Origin: Nothopassalora personata
Lineage: Eukaryota; Ascomycota; Dothideomycetes; Mycosphaerellales; Mycosphaerellaceae
Length of the DNA stretch: 64,000 nucleotides
Direction: 5' to 3'
NCBI GenBank assembly: GCA_033816765.1
Contig: CM066287.1
Span: 1,922,001-1,986,000, forward strand
Shown: positions 55,678-64,000 of the stretch, piece after piece
Layout: every line of letters starts with the position of its first letter
How positions within the stretch are numbered: position 1 is the first letter of the stretch
Notes under the pieces: model-generated
Told to the model about the DNA's origin: nothing
Database searches by the model: none
Seen by the model: only the letters and a program-made list of their open reading frames with translations
Translations under genes and position numbers: made by a program

Positions 55678-56706
55678 TCACTTCTCCCACTTCTGGAGCT
55701 CCTTTTCGGTCCACTCCCACAGCTCCTTGGCCACTTGTAGCTTCTGCGCCAACCAAAAGCTGCCACCTGAAGCAATGCCCACAGGCTTCCAGTAATGCGA
55801 CATCCTGACTTCCTCCTTAGGTGCTGTAGCCGCCCACAGCTGATTCTTTGCGCCACCAGGGACATCCATCAGGAAGGGGTTGATCAGGGCCAAGCAGAGT
55901 CGCATCAATGGATTCCTTTTCTGCGTCACATAAAGATCTGTCATTATTACACCAGGGTGCACACTAGTCGCAGTGATCGAAGGGTACCGCCTTTGCAGCT
56001 CTCTCGCATGTAGGATGTTCGCTAGCTTGGACTGACCGTACCTCCTGAAAGTGTGGTATTGCACGAGGCGATCCTGGTCATATATGATTCCCGGAGCCAG
56101 ATTGTGACCTTCTGAACTGACGTCGACAACACGCACATCAGAGTTGGGTTGCTCGGCAGTCTTGAGCAGCGTCGGCAGGAGTAATTTGGTGAGGAGTGCG
56201 TGGCCCATGTGGTTGGTCCCGAACTGGATCTCGTATCCCTCCTTGGTCTTGGAGTATGGGACTGCCATAATGCCCCTTATTGAATTGTGTCAGCAAGCAC
56301 GAGATCAAGAATGGTCCTCTGCACATACGCATTATTGATCAGAATGTCGAGCCTGTCTGATCTTGACTTGAAGTCCCCCGCGGCCTTTTTGATGGACTCG
56401 AAGGACGTCAGATCCATGTGGATGAACGACACTTTGCCATTGGGTACAGCCTGTTGGATCTCTGAGATCGCAGCTGCGGCTTTGGAGGGATTTCGAGCCG
56501 CAAGAAAAATTTCTTTTGGATCATGCTTCGCCAATTGCTTCACCGTCTCCTTACCAAGTCCAGTGTTGCCTGCAATGTTGTTAGCAAAGCACACCAACGT
56601 GCTTGCTATCAAGGGACAGACCTCCCGTGATCAGTACTACTCTTCCTGCGAGACTTGGGATGTCCTGGTCAGGGTTGAACTTCTTTCCGAAAAACCATTC
56701 GAACAT
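55678..56706 (-). CDS. Short-chain dehydrogenase/reductase (WW-oxidoreductase/retinol-dehydrogenase-like)
   Basis: Exons 56706-56622, 56569-56329 and 56275-55678 encode 307 residues. The introns are 52 and 53 bp with ctaac or ctgac branches, and all junctions keep frame. The first intron splits the NAD(P)-binding motif TGGNTGLG. The NNAG motif straddles the second intron. The catalytic serine pair is at about 162-163 (VDVSSEGHN), and YxxxK is Tyr188-Lys192 (YGQSKLANILH). NTGLG and an Arg in the following AARN segment suggest NADP(H) preference. The C-terminal part has HPGVIMTDLY, typical of this SDR group. Substrate is unknown. Confidence 0.9.
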
Positions 56707-57142
56707 GTTAACCGCAAATACACCACGGCCGCGGATCGTCAGCCAATTGTGCTCTGGATTGTCGGTGTTGACATCATGGGGAAAAGCTCATGGAGCTTCG
56801 GCTTAGAACTAACCACCTTCAGCTAGAGTCTCATGCGTAAATGCCTCAGCGATCTCGGTGTAACGGTGCCCGGGCGTGTCAAGCTTTCCCCTCTCAAGAG
56901 CACCGACTATGCCCTCTTCGTCCTCCTCACCATGCCGGCATGTACCTGAGTGCCATGCGGCGACATTGCGTCTTGTGCCCGCTCTTTGAACGGCGGTGCA
57001 TACGAATCGTTCGTATACGACACGATCGCTGTCTACTCCTCACTGCTTCACAGACATTTGAGCCTTCTCATCGGGCTGAAGGACTCGCAGGTAGGAGAAT
57101 AGCAATCCTCATCGAGACTGCTTCCCTATTATTACTGGAAAT
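56707..57142. other. Divergent intergenic region, SDR / GH1
   Basis: About 435 bp between divergent start codons. Nothing further is recognised. Confidence 0.45.
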
Positions 57143-59270
57143 ATGCTTTCGCTATCAGCGTTGACTGCTTTTTGGTTGCTCCCTCCAGCTTTTGCCTGGA
57201 CGCCAGGCCGACGAGGTGATGCTCCCGGCTACCATCAATCACAGGAATCGAAAAGCATCTGCGCGCCTGTGTCAACGGCTGAACCAACCGCATTGGTATA
57301 CTGAACTGCTCAACCGTTGAGATCCCAAGATCCAGCTAACGGCAAAAGACTCCCGCGACATGCTCTGCTACTCGTACAACAACCTACGTCCAGTTTTCGT
57401 ATACTGTCCTGACCTCAACACGATACGCCACAGCGGTTCCCGCGCCTTTGACAATCACCAGCTCTTTTGCGCCGCCGTTCAGCCAGGTTTCGACTCTTCT
57501 TCCGGCAAACGCAACTTACACTACTTACTCCCTCAACCGCAACCTCACAGGGCTCCAAGACGGCCAGTATGGCCAAGGCGCCTATGCTCGACTCTGGAGC
57601 CCTCTAAGCTACAACACGAGCGTTCCTTTCACCACCACTGCGACTCCAACTCCCGTAGCGAGCGGTGAGCTGGTATTTCCTCCAGCACTGTACACTCCAT
57701 GTCCACAGCAGGCGAATACATGCCTTGACTGCTACAAGCTTCCCCATGACTTCCTCTGGGGCGTCGCTGGTAGTGCATTCCAGATTGAAGGCGGACTGAC
57801 AGAGGCTGGCAGAGGTCCAAGCGGTCTTGATGTAAACGGAGCACTACCAAACACAGAAGGCTATGCGAACGCTGAAGTGGCTGACATGAATTACTATCTC
57901 TACAAGCAAGACATTGCTCGGCTCGCCGCTATTGGGATCCCCAATTATTCCTTCTCCATCTCATGGACGCGGATTGTGCCCTTTGGTGAAGTTGGTAGCC
58001 CGATCAACACTGCTGGCCTCGACCACTACGATGACTTGATCAATACCTGCATCGAGTATGGCATCAGACCAATCGTTACGCTTTCGCACGTTGATGCTCC
58101 GCTCAACTTGACCTGTAAGTGGTGTCGGAATGCGGGCGGAGAGGTGGCTGCTGATTTGGTATAGACCAGGACCCTCGCTTCGCCGATGCGTTCTTATATT
58201 ATGCTAAAGAAGTCATGACCCGTTACAGTGACCGGGTATCTCATTGGGTTACACTGAACGAGCCTAATATCGGCTTCGCAACCGATTACTACGCCGTGCC
58301 TCACATCTTGATGGGTCATGCGAAGGTCTATCATTGGTATAAGGAGGTGTTGAAGGGCACAGGACTTGTCACGATCAAGTTCGCCAACAACCTTGCCGTG
58401 CCCCTCGACAGTACGAACCAAGACGACACCAGAGCAGCTTTGAGATATCAAGACTACATTCTTGGCATCATGAGCAACCCCATTTTCCTCGGACTCCAGT
58501 ATCCGACCGAGGTGCTCAACACAACAGGCATCAATCTCACGGCGTTGACCGCAGATGAGCTCTCGTATATCAACGGAACATCGGACTTCTGGAGTTCTGA
58601 TCCTTACACTGCAGGTTTCGCAACAAGCCCTGAAGGCGGTATAGACGCCTGTGCCAGCAACATCAGCCACCCACTCTGGCCGACGTGCGTGGTCAATACC
58701 AACGTGCAACAAGATGGCTGGCTGAACGGACAAGGTAGGTGGAAGATACATCGCGACCGCAATGTGTATAGATTCTGATTGTTGTACAGGAAGTTACGCG
58801 TATGCCTACCTCGCGCCTCAGTACGTCCGACAGCAACTCGGATTCGTCTGGAACACATACAGACCAAAAGGCATTCTCATCGCCGAGTTCGGCTTCAACC
58901 CCTTCATGGAGAATGCCAAGACCCTGGTCGCTCAGCAGTACGATTTGGAGCGGACGCTGTACTACCAATGGTTCTTGCGAGAGACTCTCAAGAGTATATA
59001 CGAAGATGGGGTCAACGTCATCGGTGCACTGGCTTGGAGCTTTGTGGACAACGATGAGTTTACGTCTGTAAGATGACCCAACGTGAATACGGACTTGGCT
59101 ACGCTGACGCGTTACAGTATTACCAGCAGTATGGTCTGCAGCATGTGAACAGGACCAATGGGGAGTTTACGAGGTATTATAAGCGTAGTATATTTGATTT
59201 TGTGGACTTCTTTCACGAGTACGTAGACTCTGAAGAGGGCGGACAGTCTACGGGCGGTCGAGGCCTGTAG
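57143..59270 (+). CDS. Secreted GH1-family beta-glucosidase-like enzyme
   Basis: Five exons, 57143-57295, 57394-58114, 58165-58734, 58790-59067 and 59118-59270, give 624 residues with frame kept throughout. A signal peptide (MLSLSALTAFWLLPPAFA) precedes an N-terminal extension of about 190 residues that is Thr/Ser/Pro-rich. The GH1 barrel begins LPHDFLWGVAGSAFQIEG. It continues with FSISWTRIVPFG and the acid/base Glu324 in TLNEPN (usually TFNEP). The proposed nucleophile is Glu514 in LIAEFGF, where most family members have TENG. The barrel ends WSFVDNDEF, then YGLQHVNRT. The enzyme should act outside the cell on beta-glycosides. The altered nucleophile loop is shared, as I recall, by a fungal GH1 subgroup. 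Confidence 0.88.
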
Positions 59271-60066
59271 TTAGATAAGTGGTATACTGGGCTGTCGAGG
59301 TGTTGTCGTACTGCTTTGACGAGCATCCTGACGAGGTGCTCATCGGTGGTGAATTTTGTCATGCGTCGACCAGTTTCCAGACTTGGGGAGATGTAGTAGA
59401 GCGTTGATGATGTTCAGCCGCGGTGGTCCCGAATGCCCTCCAGCGGTGCTTTGCTGGGTCCTTCCACCTCGAGAAACACCTTAGGAGGTAGGCGCCGTAC
59501 CGCTCGATTGCTTGAGATTGCCTTTTGCGGGTGACGCCACACGGCCGGCACATCGTCCACACCTGCCCGCTGCCTCGTGGATTGCATTGAGAAGTGTACA
59601 TAACAACAACAACAACCACCACCACCACTGATCCAGAGACGGAGACAGTGGAGCGCCACGAGCAAGGAAGGCCGGTCCACCTTTGACGCAGCTGCCATTC
59701 TGTGCATATGATGACTTTGCGCGCACACTCGACAGCACCATACAGCAGAGAGGCAGAGCATGCGCATGGTCAGTGAGGGCATCTGGGTATTGTACACGTC
59801 GACAGCATAAGACGACAACAGCCGGTAGCAGCATCCCACCCGCGAAACTGGCCGACTCCCACTTTGGTGACGAGGTCTGCCTAACGACGACCAGCAACCC
59901 GTCTTCGTCGTCACCGCCCATTCACGCCGGCCACCGCCGCGGCTCTTCGTCCCCACGACCTCGCGGCGAGGCGCTGATCCGACCAGAGCTACACGACCAC
60001 GGCCTCAGTGCTGCATTTGACAAGGCGTGTACCGTTCACCACGTGGCTCTCGACGATCTGGACACC
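59271..60066. other. Intergenic region and leader of CK2-beta
   Basis: About 800 bp. It includes a CAA/CCA microsatellite at 59602-59629 and a 128-codon open stretch in frame with CK2-beta that lacks family sequence and an ATG at its left end. This is read as 5' untranslated leader. Confidence 0.45.
59602..59629. repeat. CAA/CCA microsatellite
   Basis: Runs of CAA change into runs of CCA upstream of CK2-beta. Unstructured CAA leaders can favour translation, but transcription through this stretch is only assumed. Confidence 0.85.
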
Positions 60067-61398
60067 ATGTCTTCCTCTAGCCAAGCGCCTGAAAGCTGGA
60101 TCTCGGCCTTCTGCTCACTTGTGGGCCATGAGTACTTCGCAGAGGTATCCGAGGACTTCATAGAAGATGACTTCAACCTTACCGGGCTGCAGAGTCAGGT
60201 CCCCATGTACAAGGAGGCGCTCGAAATGATTCTGGACGTCGAGCCTGAGGATGCAAGCGAGGAAGAGGAGGAAGAGGAGGAAGATGAAGACGAGGACGAG
60301 GATGAGATGCAGGACGATGTGCGCGGCGGCTACAGGAGAGCAGCAGACGCAGCAGCAGCCGCAGCGGAACGGAGGCACTTAAGAATGGCTAGTGATCTGA
60401 GCGTGATCGAGAGCTCGGCAGAGATGCTGTACGGACTGATACATCAAAGGTTCATCACAAGTAGGCCTGGGATTCAGCAGATGGCGGAGAAGTACGAGCT
60501 TGGCCATTTTGGACATTGCCCTCGCGTCTTCTGCTATGGCGCAAAGGTGCTACCTGTGGGATGCTCAGATATACCCGGCCAGGAGACAGTGAAGCTTTTC
60601 TGCCCAAGCTGTCTAGACGTCTACAGTCCGCCCAACAGCCGCTTCCAAACCGTGGACGGGGCATTCTTCGGGACAACCTTTGGCTGCCTCTTCTTCATGA
60701 CCTTCCCGGAGCTGGACGTGGGCGGCCGGAAACCCGCACTACAGCAGCTCGAACCGACCGTCTCGGCATCATCACCACTCTCCGGCAGCACTGCCGCGCA
60801 AAACAGCAGCATAGACAAAACATCTCGCGGATCCCTCTCATCCTCATTAACATCGCAACAACCTGGCGTCCCACCTCCGCCGCTGGGTGAGAACACCGCC
60901 CTACCCAAGCAACCCGACCAGATCAACGGAGTCGCACCCCGAAACCTTGCACCAGGCCTGGGCAAAGGCAACATTTACGAACCACGAATCTACGGCTTCC
61001 GTGTGAGTGAAATCGCCAAAACAGGACCTCGAATGAAGTGGCTACGAGAACGACCCGAGGACGTCAACGACCTTGACGAGTGTGCGATATGGGCACAAAA
61101 CCAGGCAGCAATGATGAACGACGCAGCGGCTGCTGCAGCGGCGGCAGAACCAGAGTTTGCCGACTCGGAAATGGTCGATGACAACGAAGAAATCGACGAT
61201 GCAGAGGTGGAGGACCAAGATATGGATGCTTCGTCCTCGGCAGCAATCAGGAGTAATGGGCAGCAGGTGCAGGAAGTGACGCAAAGGAGGAAGCCGAGTG
61301 GTGGCAGTCTTAGAAAACAGCGGCACCATCAGACGGATGCGGGCGATATGGTGAATGGGGAAACGAGAAGTGCTGTGAGGATTGGCGATGGTGGTTGA
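60067..61398 (+). CDS. CKB1: Casein kinase 2 regulatory subunit beta
   Basis: Single-exon 443-residue protein from the ATG at 60067 (MSSSSQAPESWISAFCSLVG). The CK2-beta fold starts with HEYFAEVSEDFIEDDFNLTG. An acidic insert of about 25 Glu/Asp residues sits at about 60-80, as in yeast Ckb1. The regulatory part continues AEMLYGLIHQRFITSRPGIQ. The zinc finger that dimerises the subunit has the pairs CPRVFC and CPSC. The segment GRKPALQQ is followed by a poorly conserved Ser/Pro insert of about 80 residues, then IYEPRIYGFRVSE and a disordered tail with a poly-Ala run. It assembles with two catalytic CK2-alpha chains and sets substrate choice. Confidence 0.94.
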   Translation: MSSSSQAPESWISAFCSLVGHEYFAEVSEDFIEDDFNLTGLQSQVPMYKEALEMILDVEPEDASEEEEEEEEDEDEDEDEMQDDVRGGYRRAADAAAAAAERRHLRMASDLSVIESSAEMLYGLIHQRFITSRPGIQQMAEKYELGHFGHCPRVFCYGAKVLPVGCSDIPGQETVKLFCPSCLDVYSPPNSRFQTVDGAFFGTTFGCLFFMTFPELDVGGRKPALQQLEPTVSASSPLSGSTAAQNSSIDKTSRGSLSSSLTSQQPGVPPPPLGENTALPKQPDQINGVAPRNLAPGLGKGNIYEPRIYGFRVSEIAKTGPRMKWLRERPEDVNDLDECAIWAQNQAAMMNDAAAAAAAAEPEFADSEMVDDNEEIDDAEVEDQDMDASSSAAIRSNGQQVQEVTQRRKPSGGSLRKQRHHQTDAGDMVNGETRSAVRIGDGG

Positions 61399-62055
61399 GA
61401 GAGCGACAGTTATATCGATGGTCGCAAGTTCTCTCGACAGACTGATAGCAGCGACGGTTTTAGCGTTGGCTTGATATCTCTGCTTCGTATTTTCTTCATT
61501 ACTCCGGTTACGGTCGGATTTGGGTGTGAATGGATCGGATGCCTCAACTTCCCCCAAGTATCATCAGGTGGAGTGAAAACAGTTTACTCTGGTAAAAACG
61601 CTCTACAGGATGTGCTGCGGTCATAGTACTCGCGTTGCATTCCGAAGCGATGTTGCTGAGCCATCTGACATGAAGCTAGACAGCCGAGCCTCCTCGTAGA
61701 GCTTCGCCGCTCGTGCGACGGGCTAGTGGCCACCTCACGGCCGCTGCTACGACTTGTCGCAGGCTGGAAGGAAGCCGCGTGTAGACGACAGGAGGCGGGA
61801 ACTCCAATGATTACCGTGGCGATCGCTCCGTGCCCCTTGCGTCGGTATACCTGTGCAAGGCGTTCATCCGAGTTGAGACAATACTCCCTCCCTCTCAGAC
61901 TGAAATCCTAGCTGGCTGAGGATCTTCTGTCGTCTCATGTCTGTCCGCCGGAGGCACCAGCCAAGCGCTCGATTGCAAGTGCGACAGCCCTCTATCGATG
62001 GTTGCGCTACGGCGCCACAGTCGCAAGCGATGTCCTGTCACAGAGTCAGCGACGA
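61399..62055. other. Convergent intergenic region
   Basis: About 660 bp between CK2-beta and the next gene. No feature is recognised. Confidence 0.45.
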
Positions 62056-62862
62056 TCAGATAATGCGTCTCAGAAGATGACATGCCTTATTGGACTCCCT
62101 GGTGATCGGATTGTAACCAACCACCTTGTCGTTCGACACCTTCTGGGCGGCGGCTTCTTCTTCGAAGAAGCACGGAACACACAGCCACCGAGAGCCCACA
62201 AAGTGGTCGTAGAAGCTGCATCTGCAGATGTCGCCGTCGTCGATTTCGGGCAACAGGGGTGGCTCGCAGTTGGCACAGAACCATCTATACCGCTTGTCCC
62301 AGAACATGTCGAAAGCTTTGCGGCATTCGATTTTCCTGATGGTATGTTGGCCTTCGTCAATCCCGATGTCCTCGACCCCTTCAAGGTAATGCTTCTCAAC
62401 ATGGGCGTGTCTGTGCGCATTGAAACCACGTATGCCTTCGAAGGGGTACAGGAAGTGGAAGCGGCAGTTCTAGCTGGTGTCAGAATGATGCATGTGGTTC
62501 AGAGTTGATGCACTCACATCGCAGACATGCACTCCGCAATCTGAGCATGGACGTGAATTGGCTTCCAGGCATCTCTTCTCGATCGGATCAGTGTCGAAGT
62601 ACTCCTCGAAGGGCGCATGCTCGTTCTCGACCAGCACGTAAAGAGGTTTGCGTGGTCCAAAGATCTTCTCCTGTGCCATAAGACCCTTTCCGCTGCAGAC
62701 AGTAGTCGACATGAGCTTGTCGTAGATGGGCTTGCTGCTGGTGATGTAACTTCGGTGTTCGCTGCACGTCGCCGCGAGGTTGGCGACATCGGCGCCCGAG
62801 ATGCACTCGCATATTGAGGTCAGCAGTCCGTGCTGCGAGAGCGCCTCGCTGATCTTCGGCAT
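62056..62862 (-). CDS. Zinc-binding protein of unknown function, possibly F-box-like
   Basis: Exons 62862-62518 and 62469-62056 encode 252 residues over a 48-bp intron ending ctag. The join gives CSDCGVHVCDNCRFHFLYPF. The first 50 residues (MPKISEALSQHGLLTSICEC) are helical and recall an F-box, though not clearly. Cysteine pairs then follow: CSDC, CDNC, CANC, CRC and CVPC. These could form two or three zinc sites. The segment FDMFWDKRYRWFCANC is notable for its aromatic content. Without splicing the protein stops soon after CDV. No named family is recognised. Confidence 0.7.
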
Positions 62863-63360
62863 GGCTGTGTCCTCGCCGTGGTGAAATGCGTCCCGCGGTG
62901 GTGAGGGTGAGGGGGTTTGGCTAGAGAGCTGTTCGGTGCTCCAAGTCCTGCACTTGCTTGTCCCGAGGGCAGGTGCGTGTCGGCCTAGAACGGCTCGTCA
63001 GAAGAAGGAAAGAGCGCGAGGTACATAGAGCGAAGGTACGTGTCTCAGATCGCGCGCTGTCGTTCGCGAAATCTATATAAGCACCGCGATCGTTCACGTT
63101 CGTGCGATCCGTGTCCGTTCACGTCTATAAACCCGACGGCGGGTTTCAAAGCGCATCATTTGAATGCCCGTCAGCCTCGTACCGACATCATCTCGTCAAT
63201 ATGTGCAGCTTGCCATCCGTCTGAACTCCTGCCCATGTAGTCCTGTTGCTCCTACCTATGCCATCGCTTTCATGCCTTCGTTGCTCACGTGTCGTGTTTG
63301 TCTATAGTCATCATTTATGCTGCTTTTATCTCTAGTGCCGCCACCATTCCTAATGTTCGA
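62863..63360. other. Intergenic region with a TATA-like element
   Basis: About 500 bp. A tatata core lies near 63074, roughly 210 bp upstream of the zinc-binding protein start on the minus strand. No gene is supported. Confidence 0.4.
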
Positions 63361-63621
63361 TCAGCATCGCGCCGAAGCAAAATACGATGACAGTACAGCA
63401 TGATGTCGCACCTTTGCTTCGCCGACTACCGCCTGGGCTGCATCGGCGCCTACGGTAGCTCCAAACCCCCACATCATGGCATTGAGTGCTTGGCCGCCAT
63501 ATGTACGCATGTAGTGGTGTGATTGATGTTTCTGGTATTCTTGATGGAAGAGGCCGCGATCCTGAGAGGGAGTGTCCTTGTCGCTTGGAGGCGTTGTGAA
63601 CGCTGGAGCTTGAGCAGACAT
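63361..63621 (-). CDS. Small hypothetical protein
   Basis: From the ATG at 63621 the frame encodes 86 residues beginning MSAQAPAFTTPPSDKDTPSQ. It is hydrophilic at first, then has HQEYQKHQSHHYMRTYGGQA and a Gly/Ala-rich, weakly hydrophobic segment (NAMMWGFGATVGADAAQAVV). This looks like a real small fungal protein of unknown function. The last 15-20 residues could change if there is an intron donor near 63415. An upstream open stretch to 63747 is probably leader. Confidence 0.5.
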   Translation of the reverse strand: MSAQAPAFTTPPSDKDTPSQDRGLFHQEYQKHQSHHYMRTYGGQALNAMMWGFGATVGADAAQAVVGEAKVRHHAVLSSYFASARC

Positions 63622-64000
63622 TGTCGCACGCTTGGTAGTGAGGATTGCCGAGAGGTGCTCGTTCCTGTCACCAACGGCCTTCAACTTCTTGGCAAGCAGT
63701 ATCGATGAAGTGAAGTGAGTTTCACATGTCAGAGAAACATCGAGCATTGGCCGGTTGAATGCACGTCATCGCGGCAGTTGCGATATGGGTCTAGCCACAT
63801 TTGTCAGGATGCTTGAAATTGCCCGCCAAGAAGGTCGTAATCTCCTTTGTCCCCACAAAATTCCTCTCCATCATCGAAGCCGTACACCGAGCGATGGTCA
63901 GGGACACCGCGACAGTGTCTGCATCTATGAAAACTGCTAGGTCTTGGCAAGAGAGCTCAAGCTGCCATATCCCTGATTAGCACTCGCCACTCTGCTTAAA
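63622..64000. other. Window edge, no supported gene
   Basis: About 380 bp at the right end. A 61-codon open frame at 63755-63940 has no recognisable content. Confidence 0.4.

Noticed and set aside
59683..60066. In-frame extension upstream of CK2-beta
   Set aside because: It has no family sequence and begins without an ATG; the CK2-beta start at 60067 matches the conserved N-terminus.
1..64000. tRNA genes and CRISPR arrays
   Set aside because: I looked by eye for T-loop (GGTTCRANNCC) boxes with plausible acceptor stems and for regularly spaced repeats on both strands and found none I could support. A covariance-model scan would be decisive for tRNAs.

Overview
This window is genomic DNA of a filamentous ascomycete fungus. 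The evidence is short spliceosomal introns (mostly 48-120 bp, GT..AG, with CTAAC/CTGAC-like branch sites), long exons and moderate GC. Protein content is typical of Pezizomycotina: NAC-beta, Rec8, bimC kinesin-5, a sugar porter and several small secreted cysteine-rich proteins. The style of the effector-like genes and TA-flanked repeats suggests a Dothideomycete (Mycosphaerellales-like), but that placement is inference. No tRNA, rRNA or CRISPR array could be supported.

Layout. 0.2-2.7 kb: a large acidic, low-complexity protein. 2.7-8.5 kb: gene-poor, with one TA-flanked MITE at 5.2 kb. 8.5-12.4 kb: a nuclear-looking protein rich in SPxK motifs and an uncharacterised fungal protein. 13.8-17.2 kb: a five-exon MFS sugar porter and an SHB17-type sedoheptulose bisphosphatase. 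18.3-20.9 kb: a five-exon ketopantoate-reductase-like protein with a long disordered tail. 20.9-27 kb: a gene-sparse island with a Tc1-like transposon remnant and two small secreted cysteine-rich genes, one made of two tandem eight-cysteine modules. 27-34.4 kb: PDX1 and an MRX15/TMEM223-like protein in a divergent mitochondrial pair, then Ubp6 and the meiotic kleisin Rec8. 34.7-37.3 kb: a broken alpha/beta hydrolase and a PHAF1-family protein. 37.8-43.5 kb: bimC kinesin-5 and squalene synthase. 44-50 kb: a hypothetical protein, APC11, a mercaptopyruvate sulfurtransferase, a secreted four-cysteine protein and an aminotransferase. 50.7-64 kb: an Adp1-like ABCG transporter, NAC-beta, an SDR, a secreted GH1-like enzyme, CK2-beta, a zinc-binding protein and a small conserved-looking protein.

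Most genes are housekeeping and do not form one pathway. Themes are cell division (Rec8, kinesin-5, APC11, CK2-beta, the SPxK protein), proteostasis (Ubp6, NAC-beta), mitochondria (PDX1, MRX15-like, sulfurtransferase) and carbohydrate handling (sugar porter, SHB17, GH1). The most unusual items are an apparent one-nucleotide exon in NAC-beta, the duplicated eight-cysteine secreted protein, the transposon/MITE pair sharing terminal repeats, and the decayed hydrolase. Gene models with introns were built by hand from splice signals, reading-frame continuity and family sequence knowledge; exon coordinates are in each entry.
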